Source of the DNA: Leptospira stimsonii
GTDB lineage: Bacteria > Spirochaetota > Leptospiria > Leptospirales > Leptospiraceae
Reading direction: 5' to 3'
Assembly: GCF_003545885.1 (NCBI RefSeq)
Contig: NZ_QHCT01000002.1
Location: forward strand, 509,001 to 573,000
DNA length: 64,000 bases
Part shown: one piece after another, positions 22,291 through 38,746 of the stretch
Position numbering within the stretch: position 1 is the first letter of the stretch
Layout of the letters: every line of letters starts with the position of its first letter
Position numbers and translations under genes: made by a program
The notes under the pieces: generated by a model
Databases searched by the model: none
What the model saw: the letters and a program-made list of their open reading frames with translations, nothing else
What the model was told of the DNA's origin: nothing

Positions 22291-22711
22291 TGTGAGAGCG
22301 ATCCGTAAATTGTAAGAAGGTAATTATATCTGAGGTGATTTTTTTTGGGAACGAAATGAAAAAGCGAAAAGCGCTCGGGGAAATCCATTGGAAAGGAAAG
22401 TTTTTATCGTTTGGTTCTATGAAAAAGGAATCCTCGACGACTTGGATCCTGTTCGAATCTTTGATCCCTGTGAAAGGCTCCGCCCGTCGGAGAAACGACA
22501 ACTTTTTCGTGAAAACCTTCCCCACCCGCTTTTGGGTGGGGGGCGTGGTGGTGGGAAAGAACAGGCAATTTTTCTCTATCACAAAATCAACCTTTTGCAA
22601 GCAAAAGTCTCCTTCATAGATTGTCGGAACTCCGACAAAAATCGCCGTTTCGATGGTTTCGTCCCCATTCATTTTTCGTTTAAAACATAATTTGAAAAGA
22701 ATCTTTTACAA
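22291..22711. other. Intergenic stretch carrying a dispersed repeat
   Basis: The 421 bp upstream of argS hold the repeat element at 22486-22636 and otherwise no supported gene. A reverse frame of 131 codons and two forward frames run through the repeat; none has family features or a good start, and I treat them as chance frames. Confidence 0.55.
22486..22636. repeat. Single dispersed repeat element with palindromic ends
   Basis: A 151-bp element bounded by GTCGGAGAAACGAC (22486-22499) and the perfect palindromic arms GTCGGAACTCCGAC (22623-22636). It contains a strong hairpin CCCCACCC (22520-22527) / GGGTGGGG (22534-22541). The same combination of end palindrome and G/C hairpin builds the 144-bp tandem units at 2484-2790, though the sequences between have diverged. 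Confidence 0.65.
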
Positions 22712-22957
22712 TCATTTCCTTTCGTAAAAAACGTTCTTCTTTTTTGAATTTTCCCAGCTGATCTCGAGTTCCTGAAATACCATCTTTTTGATCTCCAGCA
22801 CGGAAACAAGTATTGATCGTTTCCCCCTTTCTTCCCTTTCAGCTTGTACGGGAACGGAAACGGGAGTCTTCTGATCCCAGCGGATATCTAAAATTACAAG
22901 AAACAGAAGGATGCAAAAATAAAATAAGAACAGAATCGTTTTAAGAAAATTTTCCAA
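22712..22957 (-). CDS. Small membrane protein downstream of recO
   Basis: An 81-aa protein with one hydrophobic segment at about 6-24 followed by a charged, basic region. The start is a TTG at 22957, with GGGAGAG 6 nt upstream, overlapping the end of recO by 17 nt. The overlap and good ribosome site argue that it is real, although it lacks recognisable family features. It is the last gene of the ybeY-recO series before the repeat-bearing gap. Function unknown. Confidence 0.55.
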   Translation of the reverse strand: MENFLKTILFLFYFCILLFLVILDIRWDQKTPVSVPVQAEREERGKRSILVSVLEIKKMVFQELEISWENSKKKNVFYERK

Positions 22958-23726
22958 GGTTCTCTCCCAGAGCTTCGTAGAGTGTGCCGGTCGACTTGAG
23001 TTTCCTTCGAAGAATCGGCTCGAGCATTCGATTGCAAATTCTGTCTAGGTCCAAGATTGTTTCAACAGAGATTTTTCTTTCCTTCAGATCTCTAAAGCGC
23101 AACATTAAAAAAGTTTGGATCCATTGAACGAGCCCAAGATCGTTTTCGTTTGAATGAAGACAATTCCCGCACACAAGCTCGAGTGGAGAAGTCTGAAGAG
23201 TCACCGAAGTCATCTCCTTCAAAGGCGTTCCGCAGGAATGACAGAGAAGTTCTTTAGAAAGAAAACCTCCGGAAACAAGAAGGCGAAGTTTTACGAAAGG
23301 AAGAATCAAAATCGAAGGTCCGTTCTCCTCCAATTCTTCCAGTGCGCCGGAAAGAAGACGAAATTCACCGGGATGTTCCGCGCCGTCCGGAGTGAAAGAG
23401 GAAGCAAGTTCTACGAGATAGGAAACGAGAACCATCCCAAGATAACCGGCTTTCGCACGGTCGAAACGATTCAAAAGCGCAATCTCTTTTACGTTATGTA
23501 TCTCTTGCTGATTTCTTGCATTGTAATAATCCACACTTGTCAACGAACCGGGTTCCACGGAAGCGATCGGTCTAGTCTTGCTTTTTCGAATTCCCCGCAC
23601 TCGAAAATTTTCCACAATCCCTTCTTCCGGTAACAAACGAATGACCGCGTCTCCTCCTGGAATCTCCCTGGATTCCAAAACGATCCCTCGCATCTTTCTC
23701 AGAGATCCTGGAGAATTTCCAGACAT
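22941..23726 (-). CDS. recO: DNA repair protein RecO
   Basis: Recombination mediator that helps RecR load RecA on SSB-coated DNA. The 261-aa protein has an N-terminal OB-fold (about 12-90), beginning GIVLESREI, then a helical domain and a Cys-containing zinc-finger-like part: CHSC (about 162-165) with CGNC further on. The ATG at 23726 overlaps ybeY by 28 nt and has AGGAAG upstream; an internal ATG at 23693, just past ybeY, is an alternative start. It is in the usual ybeY-recO neighbourhood. Confidence 0.88.
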   Translation of the reverse strand: MSGNSPGSLRKMRGIVLESREIPGGDAVIRLLPEEGIVENFRVRGIRKSKTRPIASVEPGSLTSVDYYNARNQQEIHNVKEIALLNRFDRAKAGYLGMVLVSYLVELASSFTPDGAEHPGEFRLLSGALEELEENGPSILILPFVKLRLLVSGGFLSKELLCHSCGTPLKEMTSVTLQTSPLELVCGNCLHSNENDLGLVQWIQTFLMLRFRDLKERKISVETILDLDRICNRMLEPILRRKLKSTGTLYEALGENLGKFS

Positions 23727-24192
23727 TCGTCTTCCTTTTCCTTCATGATCCTTTCTTCAGCCTCTCCTCTTTCGTGATCGTATCCTAGGAGATGTAAAAA
23801 TCCATGAACGAGAAGTCTATAGAATTCGTCCTTTTCCGTATGTCCGATTTCGATTGCTTGTCTTTTGAGAGTATCTACAGAGATTACAATTTCGCCTAAC
23901 GCGATCGGAGGTAAGGTAGAATGTGGTTTCCCTCCTCTTCGTTGGAGAATTGCACTCAAAGGAGAAACATCAAATTCCAAGGGAAAGGAAAGAACGTCCG
24001 TGGTTTTGTCCTTTCCTCTTCTAAGAAGATTGATCTCTTTCATATCGGAATCTCTTAGGAGCAAAAGACTCAGTTCGCAGGAAGAATCTCCAAGCTCTTT
24101 TCGAAATAGGATCTTACAATTCCGAAAGACCTCTTCTTCATTCCACCAAGGAATAATTCCGTAATCGTTCGAGATGGAGACGTTGTCCGCGA

Positions 24193-24196
<4 letters not shown>
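23699..24196 (-). CDS. ybeY: Endoribonuclease YbeY (rRNA maturation factor), non-standard start
   Basis: Metal-dependent RNase involved in 16S rRNA maturation. The zinc motif [11 protein letters not shown] is near the C-terminus, and the DVLSFP block is in place. With the first standard start (TTG at 24064) the protein has only 121 aa and lacks the N-terminal strand of the family. The frame continues upstream without a stop to 24196 and encodes plausible YbeY N-terminal sequence ([20 protein letters not shown]), giving 165 aa, the usual length. In that part only CTG (24196) or ATC (24193) could serve as start. CTG overlaps the TGA stop of the upstream pgpH-like gene, and AAAGGA lies just before. 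The conservative coordinate is 24064. Confidence 0.82.
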
Positions 24197-26619
<2,423 letters not shown>

Positions 26620-26623
26620 ACGA

Positions 26624-27568
<945 letters not shown>

Positions 27569-27614
27569 GTCTTGGTTTTCGAAATTGAACTGTTCTTTGC
27601 GCGATGAGATAAAT

Positions 27615-29420
<1,806 letters not shown>

Positions 29421-29461
29421 TGATTTCTATTTCCTGTTGTATTGATCGAATGAGATAAGAA

Positions 29462-30790
<1,329 letters not shown>

Positions 30791-30809
30791 CGTCCCTTTT
30801 AAAGAAGGA

Positions 30810-31259
30810 TTACTCTTCTTCTTTTTTTACGTGAAGCGTAATGACAGGCTGGATTCCTTCTGCAAGGCGGATTTTGATCTTGTAAGATCCCAGACTGCGA
30901 ATGGGCTCCGCGATCTCGATTTTTCTCTTATCGAGTTCGATTCCATCTTTTTTCAAAATGGAAGCTACGTCCATAGGAGTCACCGCTCCGAAGAGTTTGT
31001 CTCCACCGCCGGTTTTGACTACGATTTCGTATTCTTTTCCGACTAAGTTAGAGGAAAAACCTTCCATCGCTTTTTTGCGTTTTTCACGTTTGAGCTCGCC
31101 CAGTTTCTTTTGGTGAAGAGCCGCTTTTGTGTTTCCTTCGTTCGCGCGAACCGCGAGTTTTTTCGGGAAAAGGAAATTTCTTGCGTAACCGTCCGCAACT
31201 TCTTTCAGGTCGCCTGCGTCCCCGAGATTGATAACGTCTTTTTGTAAGATCACTCTCAT
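30810..31259 (-). CDS. rplI: 50S ribosomal protein L9
   Basis: A 149-aa protein with the L9 layout: an N-terminal RNA-binding domain beginning [18 protein letters not shown] and containing the [12 protein letters not shown] signature, a long connecting helix (about 42-75, rich in Lys and Glu), and a C-terminal domain ending with HVKKEEE. A clear GAGGTAG Shine-Dalgarno precedes the ATG. It is 9 nt after rpsR. Confidence 0.97.
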   Translation of the reverse strand: MRVILQKDVINLGDAGDLKEVADGYARNFLFPKKLAVRANEGNTKAALHQKKLGELKREKRKKAMEGFSSNLVGKEYEIVVKTGGGDKLFGAVTPMDVASILKKDGIELDKRKIEIAEPIRSLGSYKIKIRLAEGIQPVITLHVKKEEE

Positions 31260-31268
31260 GTTGCTACC

Positions 31269-31580
<312 letters not shown>

Positions 31581-31592
31581 AAGTGTTCCTCA

Positions 31593-32301
<709 letters not shown>

Positions 32302-32365
32302 TTGTTTCCCCTATGGTTAAAGCCCGCCTGCGGAACGCGACGAGCAGAAGAACCTATAATTGTAC

Positions 32366-33574
32366 CTATTTTTTGCGTTTAGAGCCCGGGGTCAAGGTAG
32401 AATTCAACCGGAGGTCCAGAAATGCTCTTTCTTCTTCCACGCGGAGTTCCGTCCCGAGTTCGCTGGAAAGGACTGCGATTTCTTGGAGAAATTCTTTGGC
32501 TTCCTTCCCTTTTACGGGACGAATTTTATGATCTTCTTTTTGAAATTTCCCGAAGATCGGAACGAGTTCGACCATTTCTAAAGCATTCTTCCGGATATGA
32601 AGAATCGCGATCAGATTGTGGTTCAAATAGGAGTTCCTACTTCCGAAAATCAGGTTTCCAAGAGAATAGAGAATCACCCCTCCTCGATAGAGTTCAATTC
32701 CCTGAGGGATATGAGGATGATGGCCGATCACAACCTTGACCCCTGAATCGATCAGGGCATGAGCGATCTTTCTCTGATCGACGGTCGGAAAGGGAGAATA
32801 TTCCACTCCCCAGTGGAGAGAGACGATTCGGACCGGTGGAGCTCCCACGCCCTGTCTTCCTCCACCCCTTCTTTCAAAAAAAGAAGCCTGTAGGGAAGGA
32901 AGGGAAAACGGCGCCACACCCGCTTTGGTTGCCGTCGCGTAGTGAGCCGGTTCCGCGATTGCGGTTACGGAATGAATTCTTAAATCGTTTCCTTTTAGGC
33001 TCAGATTCAAGGGACCGAAAACTTCAGGAATTTTTTGCCCGGCGCCGACGTTTAGAATATGATTTTTCTTTAATATATCCAAAGTCTCCGCCATTCCTTT
33101 CGGGCCGTGATCAAAGGAATGATTGTTTCCCAGAAACACGAGATCGACTTCCAAAAATTTCAGAGAATCCATGTCCTTCTCGTGCGCGGTAAAAATATAG
33201 GCCTTCTTTGATTCTTCCGTCTTGGAAGCGACGACCGGAGTTTCAAGATTCACCATTCTAAAATCGGCTTCTCCGAAAAGCGTCTTCAAACCTTCCACCG
33301 GAGCGATCTCCCCGTGTTTGTTGATCGTATCTCGAATTCCCCAATTGAACATAACGTCCCCTCCCGCGAGAACCTTGAGAAGTTCCGGATCACGATTGTG
33401 CTCGGGGTGTAGGACGGAATCGAGTTTGTCTTGGAGAATTGCGAGCGCGGAAGGAGATTCCGGAGTTTCTTCTTTTGAGATGGAATCCATTGTTTCCGGA
33501 AGAAGACAGGAGAAGAAAAGAATTGGAATACTCAGAAAAATTAGTTTTCGAATTTTAAGAATGAAATAAGACAC
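32366..33574 (-). CDS. CapA-family lipoprotein (metallophosphatase-like)
   Basis: A 402-aa protein if it starts at the GTG at 33574, which gives a clean signal peptide (KIRK, hydrophobic stretch, FFSC with lipidated C22). The frame continues upstream, but that part has no signal. The mature protein is a CapA/PGA_cap domain (about 60-390) with AGGDVMFNWG, NLETPV, GNNHSFDHG, LHWGVEY and GHHPH..GVILYSLGN, the metal-binding histidines and asparagines of the fold. Relatives act in poly-gamma-glutamate or capsule metabolism. No pgs genes are nearby, so the substrate is unknown. Confidence 0.85.
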   Translation of the reverse strand: MSYFILKIRKLIFLSIPILFFSCLLPETMDSISKEETPESPSALAILQDKLDSVLHPEHNRDPELLKVLAGGDVMFNWGIRDTINKHGEIAPVEGLKTLFGEADFRMVNLETPVVASKTEESKKAYIFTAHEKDMDSLKFLEVDLVFLGNNHSFDHGPKGMAETLDILKKNHILNVGAGQKIPEVFGPLNLSLKGNDLRIHSVTAIAEPAHYATATKAGVAPFSLPSLQASFFERRGGGRQGVGAPPVRIVSLHWGVEYSPFPTVDQRKIAHALIDSGVKVVIGHHPHIPQGIELYRGGVILYSLGNLIFGSRNSYLNHNLIAILHIRKNALEMVELVPIFGKFQKEDHKIRPVKGKEAKEFLQEIAVLSSELGTELRVEEERAFLDLRLNSTLTPGSKRKK

Positions 33575-34051
33575 TAAATGTACATTATTCTCTTCGCTCG
33601 AGTTTGGAAAGATCTTTTTTACGATCTTAAAGAACGCAAAGAACCCGCAAAGGAACTTCCTTACAAAAAGATTTCCTCTATCTACGCGCTCGATCGAAAA
33701 ACAAATTCCGCGTTGGAATTTATTTTTGATGATTCCGAAACATTCGTTAAAGGATCCCAGCTCGATTCGTTTTTTTGAGACCGTGGATTGAAGAACGATC
33801 ATCCCCTATCCTAAAATTCAATTTGTCTTTCTATCAAAAGTATGGATTTGAATTTTAATATTTGTTTCTTCCAGTCCGATCGAGGTCTTCCAACGATCAC
33901 AGAAAGTTTGTCACTTTCAAGGAAAAGAATTGGAAAGTTTACTTTGGCGCATTTCCAAAAATCTGCATGGAGGAACAGGCTTTGCAACACGGCTTTCCAT
34001 TCCATATTTATAATATTCGATCCGGACTACATTTCGCACAAAAGTATGAAA
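33575..34051. other. Intergenic stretch, two weak forward frames only
   Basis: Between the CapA-like and YdeI-like genes no gene is firmly supported. A forward ATG frame at 33578-33778 (66 codons) and a forward TTG frame at 33862-34059 (65 codons) encode plausible but unrecognised sequence; the second contains two Tyr-rich blocks and overlaps the end of the next gene. Neither has a good ribosome site. I leave both uncalled. Confidence 0.45.
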
Positions 34052-34648
34052 TTATTTGATTCTCTTCGTATGAATCGTCTCTTTTTTCTCTAACATCTCG
34101 ATAAATTGATTCAACTTTCTCTTTCTCAACTCTTCGTTTTTTGTATGATGAAGTCGAAACAAGATCGCGTATCGATTCGCGGAATCCAAACTCTCAAAAA
34201 ACTTTTTGGCTTTCGGACGTAATTTCAGGAGGTTTGCAAAATCTCTCGGAATTTCGACCTTACTCTGAGAATCATACGCCGCGTCCCAACGACCGTCCTT
34301 TTTAGCCGACTCGACCGCTTCGAGGCCGGAAGGTTTCATTTTACCATCGGCGATCAAGGTGTTCGCCTTTTCTCGATTGATTTTGGACCAAATACTTTTC
34401 GGACCTCGAACACTGAATTTTTGTAACCAGAAAAAATCATCGTATTTTTGTTTTTGGCTATCGATCCATCCGTAACAAAGGGCAACGTCTAACGCTTCCG
34501 CGTAGGTCAAGGAAAGGACATTGGAATCTTTTTTGGCGAACTTGATCCAAATCGCAATTCCCTTCTTGTGATTTTTCTTCAACCACTGATCCCATTCTTT
34601 TCTACTTTTGAAAGGAAGAATAGGAAGATCTTTTAAGAATTCTTCCAT
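34052..34648 (-). CDS. YdeI/OmpD-associated family protein
   Basis: A 198-aa protein of the YdeI-like family (bacteriocin-protection or OmpD-associated, COG4430). Family features are the N-terminal W-x-x-WL (about 19-23), the IWIKFAKKDS block, and the YAEALDVALCYGWIDSQ signature, with a helical C-terminal part rich in Lys. Function is poorly known; relatives are linked to envelope stress and antimicrobial resistance. It lies 6 nt after the toxin gene and could be carried on the vapBC transcript. Confidence 0.85.
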   Translation of the reverse strand: MEEFLKDLPILPFKSRKEWDQWLKKNHKKGIAIWIKFAKKDSNVLSLTYAEALDVALCYGWIDSQKQKYDDFFWLQKFSVRGPKSIWSKINREKANTLIADGKMKPSGLEAVESAKKDGRWDAAYDSQSKVEIPRDFANLLKLRPKAKKFFESLDSANRYAILFRLHHTKNEELRKRKLNQFIEMLEKKETIHTKRIK

Positions 34649-34654
34649 AGAATG

Positions 34655-35089
34655 TTAAGCGACAATGAGTTCCAGGTGTTCCTTGCCGCTCTCCACGGAT
34701 CGGACGGGAATTTTAGAATCGAAAGTCGCGAACTTGAGATTATGATGAACGCTCAATGCAAGGAGATACACATCCGTGAGTTGTTTGGACTTTACGAATC
34801 CGAATTTTAAAAACAGTGAGGGAGAATTGAGGGAAATATCATCCGGAACAAAACGATGGCCTTTTACTTTTAGGAGCGAATGTAGAATCTCGGTTATGAC
34901 TTCCACGCCGCCCGGACTTCCCGGATAAGAAGTGTTACTCAGAATTCGTACGAGTGCGTTCTGCGTAATAGGACAAGTCGCCCAACCCCTTCGAGACTTT
35001 TGATCAAACCAATCCCAGGCGGCCTGATGAAACGTATGGTTTGCGTCGCTCAGTGCGATCAAAACATTCACATCCAGAAGATAAGCCAT
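34655..35089 (-). CDS. vapC: PIN-domain toxin of VapC type
   Basis: A 144-aa PIN-domain ribonuclease. Acidic residues of the active site are visible: D6 in LLDVNVL, an acidic residue in TDVYLL (about 106), and D in ATFDSKI (about 124). The LVRILSNTSYPG block is typical of the COG1848-like branch. It begins 1 nt after the antitoxin stop, so the pair is co-translated. Family members cut tRNA or rRNA and are held inactive by the cognate antitoxin. No mobile-element genes are near. Confidence 0.88.
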   Translation of the reverse strand: MAYLLDVNVLIALSDANHTFHQAAWDWFDQKSRRGWATCPITQNALVRILSNTSYPGSPGGVEVITEILHSLLKVKGHRFVPDDISLNSPSLFLKFGFVKSKQLTDVYLLALSVHHNLKFATFDSKIPVRSVESGKEHLELIVA

Positions 35090-35090
35090 T

Positions 35091-35345
35091 CTAACCTTCT
35101 TCCTCTCTGAGTTGATTGATCAATTCGTTCGTGACCTTGATTCCCTTTTGTTTGGGAAGCACAGGCCAACCGTATCGATTGGATCCGAACTTTTCAGACG
35201 CTTTGATCTTTGCATATTCTTCTTCCATCTTTAGATTATGCTCCAAAGCCGTAATAATGAGAACGCGCATCGAAACGCCTCGCTCGGCCGCTTTTATCTT
35301 GGCTTGTTTGTAGAGAGTGTCCGGAATTTCTAAGGTTGTTTTCAC
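35091..35345 (-). CDS. vapB: VapB-type antitoxin with ribbon-helix-helix start
   Basis: An 84-aa protein if it starts at the GTG at 35345, giving VKTTLEIPDTLYKQAKIKAAERG, the look of a ribbon-helix-helix DNA-binding antitoxin. The C-terminal half (WPVLPKQKG and following) would wrap around the toxin. A TTG in the same frame at 35393 gives 16 extra residues that do not look like the family. The GTG lies inside an inverted repeat (35345-35368) that may be its own operator. Toxin gene follows directly. Confidence 0.82.
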   Translation of the reverse strand: MKTTLEIPDTLYKQAKIKAAERGVSMRVLIITALEHNLKMEEEYAKIKASEKFGSNRYGWPVLPKQKGIKVTNELINQLREEEG

Positions 35346-35368
35346 ATATTTATGGTGCCGTAAATATG
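35345..35368 (-). promoter_or_regulatory. Inverted repeat at the vapB start, candidate autoregulatory operator
   Basis: CATATTTA (35345-35352) and TAAATATG (35361-35368) form a perfect 8-bp inverted repeat with an 8-nt spacer. The left arm begins at the GTG start codon of vapB, so a bound VapBC complex could block both transcription and translation. Ribbon-helix-helix antitoxins commonly bind such palindromes at their own promoters. Confidence 0.5.
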
Positions 35369-35516
35369 GATTCCCTTCAACCACTTTTTTCAAACATGCC
35401 GAATTTTTAATTTGAAATGAAAATCAGAAGAGTCGAAAAAGCGGGTAAAGAAGAACACGACGGACGTCGCGATCGGTGAGAAAAAATTTAAGTAAGAAAT
35501 AGATACTATAGATACA

Positions 35517-36911
35517 TTAGAGAAAAATAAAATACCCGATCAAAGTCAAGAGAAGTCCGAAAAGACCGATGGGCAATCCTGCCTTGATCATATCTCTGAT
35601 TTCAAAGCCGCCTACGGCGTAGGCGATCGCATTCGGAGGAGTGCTCACGGGAAGAGCCATCGCAAGCGATGCGGAAAGAGCGATCCCAAGACAGACTTCC
35701 AAAAGATATTCCTGTGAACCGGGAAGAATGAGCATAGAAAGCGGAAATGCAAACGGAACCAAAAGATTTGTGGCGGCCGTGTTCGACATAAAAGTGCTCA
35801 GAAGGAGCGCTAACGTGCACAGAAGGAATAACACGTTGATTGCATATTCGGGTTTGGTAATCGGTTTTAAAATATCGGAAAACCAAAGACCCATCCCGCT
35901 CTGTTGCAGTCCCACACCGATCGCAATCCCACCAGCAATCAAAAGAAGAACGGACCATTCCAAGGAGTTGATGTCTTTTTCGTTTAAAATCCCAAAGGCA
36001 GGAAAAAGAATCAAAGGCAGTAAGGCGATCACTCCCGCCGGAATCCCGTGAAGGCTTTCGGTAAACCAAAGGATCACCGTTCCTAAAAAAATGATCGAAG
36101 TGGTTCGAAACGAATAAGACTGCGCTCCCCCTTCCGGTTCCGTAAACTCCACCGTCAATTCCAAAGAGCCGTTTTCAGGGAAAAGTTTTAATAATAAAAA
36201 CCATGCAAAGAGCAGTAAAAGAACGACTAACGGTACCGCAAACATCATCCAAGTTCCGAAAGAAACCGAAATTCCTTGTTGTCTCAGGAGACTCATTGCA
36301 ATGATATTTGGCGGAGATCCGATCGGAGTTCCAACTCCACCGATATTGGCCGCAAAGGGAATTCCCAATAAGAGCGCTTTGCGAAACGGCTCTTTTTCCG
36401 GTAAAATTTGAAACAATGGATAAGATAAAGCGATCATCATCGCCGTTGTCGCCGTATTGCTCATCCACATCGAGATAAACGCGGTAGTGAACATAAAACC
36501 GAGAAGAACTCTTCGACTTTTCGTCCCGAATTTACGGATCACGCGATTCGCAAGAAAACGATCCAAACCGGTTTTTACGGAGGCTTTTGCTAAAACGAAA
36601 CCGCCTAAGAAAAGAATGATCGACGAATCGGCGATAGAGGAAAGAAAAACGGATACAGCCGGATTTTTTCCTTCCGTAAATTTAAACAAAGGAAGCCCAA
36701 TAGGATTTGCGAAGAATAGAATTTCCAAAAATAGAATGAGAATGGAAGTCGCGTAACCGGGAATCGGCTCCAGTATCCAAAAGAGCCCTGCCAGAGTAAA
36801 TATGCTTAGCATCAAGGAAACGGAAAAAGGAACCCCCAACCATAACTGAACGAGGAACAAACCGCTCAAACAAAGAAGTATAATAAGAATTGAAATCAAT
36901 TTCTGTTTCAT
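35517..36911 (-). CDS. DASS-family (SLC13) sodium/anion symporter
   Basis: A 464-aa inner-membrane transporter with about 11 to 12 hydrophobic segments. It has the family pattern of two inverted halves, each with an SNT-type loop: the first half has MSNTATTAMM and the second MSNTAATNLL. The substrate could be sulfate, phosphate or dicarboxylate; residues alone do not say. It is the last gene of the rfb series on this strand. From memory, a DASS gene flanks rfb loci in Leptospira, which fits its place here. Confidence 0.9.
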   Translation of the reverse strand: MKQKLISILIILLCLSGLFLVQLWLGVPFSVSLMLSIFTLAGLFWILEPIPGYATSILILFLEILFFANPIGLPLFKFTEGKNPAVSVFLSSIADSSIILFLGGFVLAKASVKTGLDRFLANRVIRKFGTKSRRVLLGFMFTTAFISMWMSNTATTAMMIALSYPLFQILPEKEPFRKALLLGIPFAANIGGVGTPIGSPPNIIAMSLLRQQGISVSFGTWMMFAVPLVVLLLLFAWFLLLKLFPENGSLELTVEFTEPEGGAQSYSFRTTSIIFLGTVILWFTESLHGIPAGVIALLPLILFPAFGILNEKDINSLEWSVLLLIAGGIAIGVGLQQSGMGLWFSDILKPITKPEYAINVLFLLCTLALLLSTFMSNTAATNLLVPFAFPLSMLILPGSQEYLLEVCLGIALSASLAMALPVSTPPNAIAYAVGGFEIRDMIKAGLPIGLFGLLLTLIGYFIFL

Positions 36912-36963
36912 TACTGTTTCCTAATCCATCCGGTTTTCCGATCTTAACGGAAAATTAAAATCT

Positions 36964-37821
36964 TCAAACCCATTTCCAACCGAACTTCCAAAAAAAGCGG
37001 AACGCAGAAGTTACAAAAAGTCGAATATGCAAAAAACCTTTTTTAGCGGAATTACCGCCTTTGTGGTAAATTTTAATCTCCGGAAAATAATCTTTTCTGT
37101 TTAAACGCATCGATAAATCGAAGTCCTCAAAGTACAAAAAGAAGGATTCGTCAAAACCGCCGATTCTTTGGAGTGATTCCGTTTTAGCAAAAATAAAACA
37201 ACCGCTCATCAAAGGAACTGACCTCTGAGTCAAATTCCAGTCTTTTTCTCTCAGATCGTAAGAATTCAATTTCTTTTGAAAGATTCTTCTGAGAAATGCA
37301 GGCGCGAAGGCTCTTAGGAAAAGGACAAATACAGTCGGATAGGACTTAACCAAGAATTGCATAGTATCGAAACCAGCCTCGCGCCCAAAACTCTCCCAAT
37401 CAAAAACTGCCGGCACTACCGCATCGCAGGAAGGATTTTCTTTTAGATAACGAACACACAACTCGATTGTTTCCGGAATCATCTTAATATCGGGATTTAA
37501 CACAAGATGAAATCTAGTTTTCGAATTTAGAATGGAACGATTGTTGGCCGCACCGTAACCCAAATTTTCGGGAAAGTGATGATATCGAAATTGAATCTTT
37601 GTTTTTTTAAGTTCTTGTCTCTCTCCCAGACTTTTCAAATATTCCGCTTCTTCCTTTCCATACAACGGTGAATTGTCGATGAGATCGACACAAAATTCCA
37701 ATCTCTCCGATCCTTCTTTTGACTGATATAGGATCGATTGTAAGAGGGAATCCAGAGATACTTTCAATATATCAAGATTCGGCTTATAAATTACGAGAGA
37801 AACAGTCAGTCCTGAAATCAA
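36964..37821 (-). CDS. GT2 glycosyltransferase (rhamnosyltransferase-like)
   Basis: A 285-aa GT-A fold family 2 enzyme. Visible blocks are VSLVIYKPN at the start, LVLNPD (about 106-111, the DXD-like position), and GGFDESFFLYFEDFDLSMR with the acidic ED motif. The length and C-terminal region fit WbbL-type rhamnosyltransferases. The start is a TTG at 37821 with AAGGAT 6 nt upstream. Being just after the dTDP-L-rhamnose genes, it most likely adds L-rhamnose to a lipid-linked chain; the acceptor is not known. Confidence 0.85.
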   Translation of the reverse strand: MISGLTVSLVIYKPNLDILKVSLDSLLQSILYQSKEGSERLEFCVDLIDNSPLYGKEEAEYLKSLGERQELKKTKIQFRYHHFPENLGYGAANNRSILNSKTRFHLVLNPDIKMIPETIELCVRYLKENPSCDAVVPAVFDWESFGREAGFDTMQFLVKSYPTVFVLFLRAFAPAFLRRIFQKKLNSYDLREKDWNLTQRSVPLMSGCFIFAKTESLQRIGGFDESFFLYFEDFDLSMRLNRKDYFPEIKIYHKGGNSAKKGFLHIRLFVTSAFRFFWKFGWKWV

Positions 37822-37842
37822 AATACGATCCTTATTCAGATT

Positions 37843-38742
37843 CTAATTCTTCGATACGAGGTTTCTAAAAAATGAAGATTCTCGACCGGTGATTCCGTCC
37901 AAGATTCCCCAAAGAATATGACGATACGTCTGCAATATGGAATCGGATAAAAAAGGAAGAATCCAAAAACGAAGACCCGTTTTGAAAAACACCTCTATTT
38001 TAAACCGAAATGGAATATGCGACATTCTTGAGATAAGAATTCCATTTCGAAACAAAAAATACCAACGAAAAGGAGAATGAACCGAAACCGAAAATAATCC
38101 CAAAATTTGCTTGGAGCGATTTCCGATCGAATGTTTCATCCTCGCGTTACAAACGACACAATGAGTATAACCGTCGTAAGAGGCTCGAAAACACCATTCA
38201 TAATCCAAATAATCGATAAAAAAATCTTCATTCACATTTCCGACTTTTTTCAAAACTTCGATCGGATAAAAACTTCCCGAAGTGATTAAGAATGAATTCT
38301 CTACGATCTCTTTGTTGCAATTTTCAAGTCCGTATATATTACGGTTTTTGATTGTATCAAAAATATTTGGACCGTAAGATCCGATCTTTTTTCCATGAAT
38401 CGATCGATTTTCCTCTTTCCTTACCGTGGAAAGAAATACTTCGATCGCACTTTTTTCAAGATAACTGTCTTGATCGAACAACCAAACGTGAGAATACGAA
38501 TTCCGTTCCGCGAAATCAATTCCTTTGTTCAGTGCAAAACCGAGTCCTAAGTTATTTTGGTTCTCCAAAAGAGAATTCGGATTTCGTTTTATACTGCGAA
38601 TCTCTTCGATATTTTTCGAACCGTTATCGACCACGATAACCGGAACATTCTTCGCGTTTAAGTTTTGAATTAGATTGAGAGTCGAGAGGAAGTCGGGGTT
38701 AAAAGTTACGATCACCGCAATCGGAGAAAATGGGTTGGTCAT
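37843..38742 (-). CDS. GT2 glycosyltransferase (rhamnosyltransferase-like)
   Basis: A 299-aa GT2 enzyme with AVIVTFNPD, VIVVDNGSKN, a DXD-type WLFDQDS, and DYLDYEWCFRA. This is the RfbF/RhlC-like pattern, a group mostly using dTDP-L-rhamnose. It starts 4 nt after the stop of the previous gene without a good ribosome site, so it is probably read by coupling. Two further GT2 genes of similar type flank it, which suggests an oligo-rhamnose segment. Confidence 0.86.
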   Translation of the reverse strand: MTNPFSPIAVIVTFNPDFLSTLNLIQNLNAKNVPVIVVDNGSKNIEEIRSIKRNPNSLLENQNNLGLGFALNKGIDFAERNSYSHVWLFDQDSYLEKSAIEVFLSTVRKEENRSIHGKKIGSYGPNIFDTIKNRNIYGLENCNKEIVENSFLITSGSFYPIEVLKKVGNVNEDFFIDYLDYEWCFRASYDGYTHCVVCNARMKHSIGNRSKQILGLFSVSVHSPFRWYFLFRNGILISRMSHIPFRFKIEVFFKTGLRFWILPFLSDSILQTYRHILWGILDGITGRESSFFRNLVSKN

Positions 38743-38746
38743 ACTT

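Noticed and set aside
22277..22672. 131-codon reverse frame and two forward frames upstream of argS
   Set aside because: They run through the dispersed repeat, have odd composition and no recognisable domain.
33575..33802. Long N-terminal extension (76 codons) of the CapA-like protein
   Set aside because: The GTG at 33574 gives a standard lipoprotein signal peptide; the extension would bury it.
33578..34059. Two short forward frames as genes
   Set aside because: Plausible composition but no ribosome site, no family, and overlap with flanking genes; kept only as a note.
34655..35393. vapBC as part of a mobile island
   Set aside because: No integrase, transposase, att-like repeats or tRNA were found nearby.
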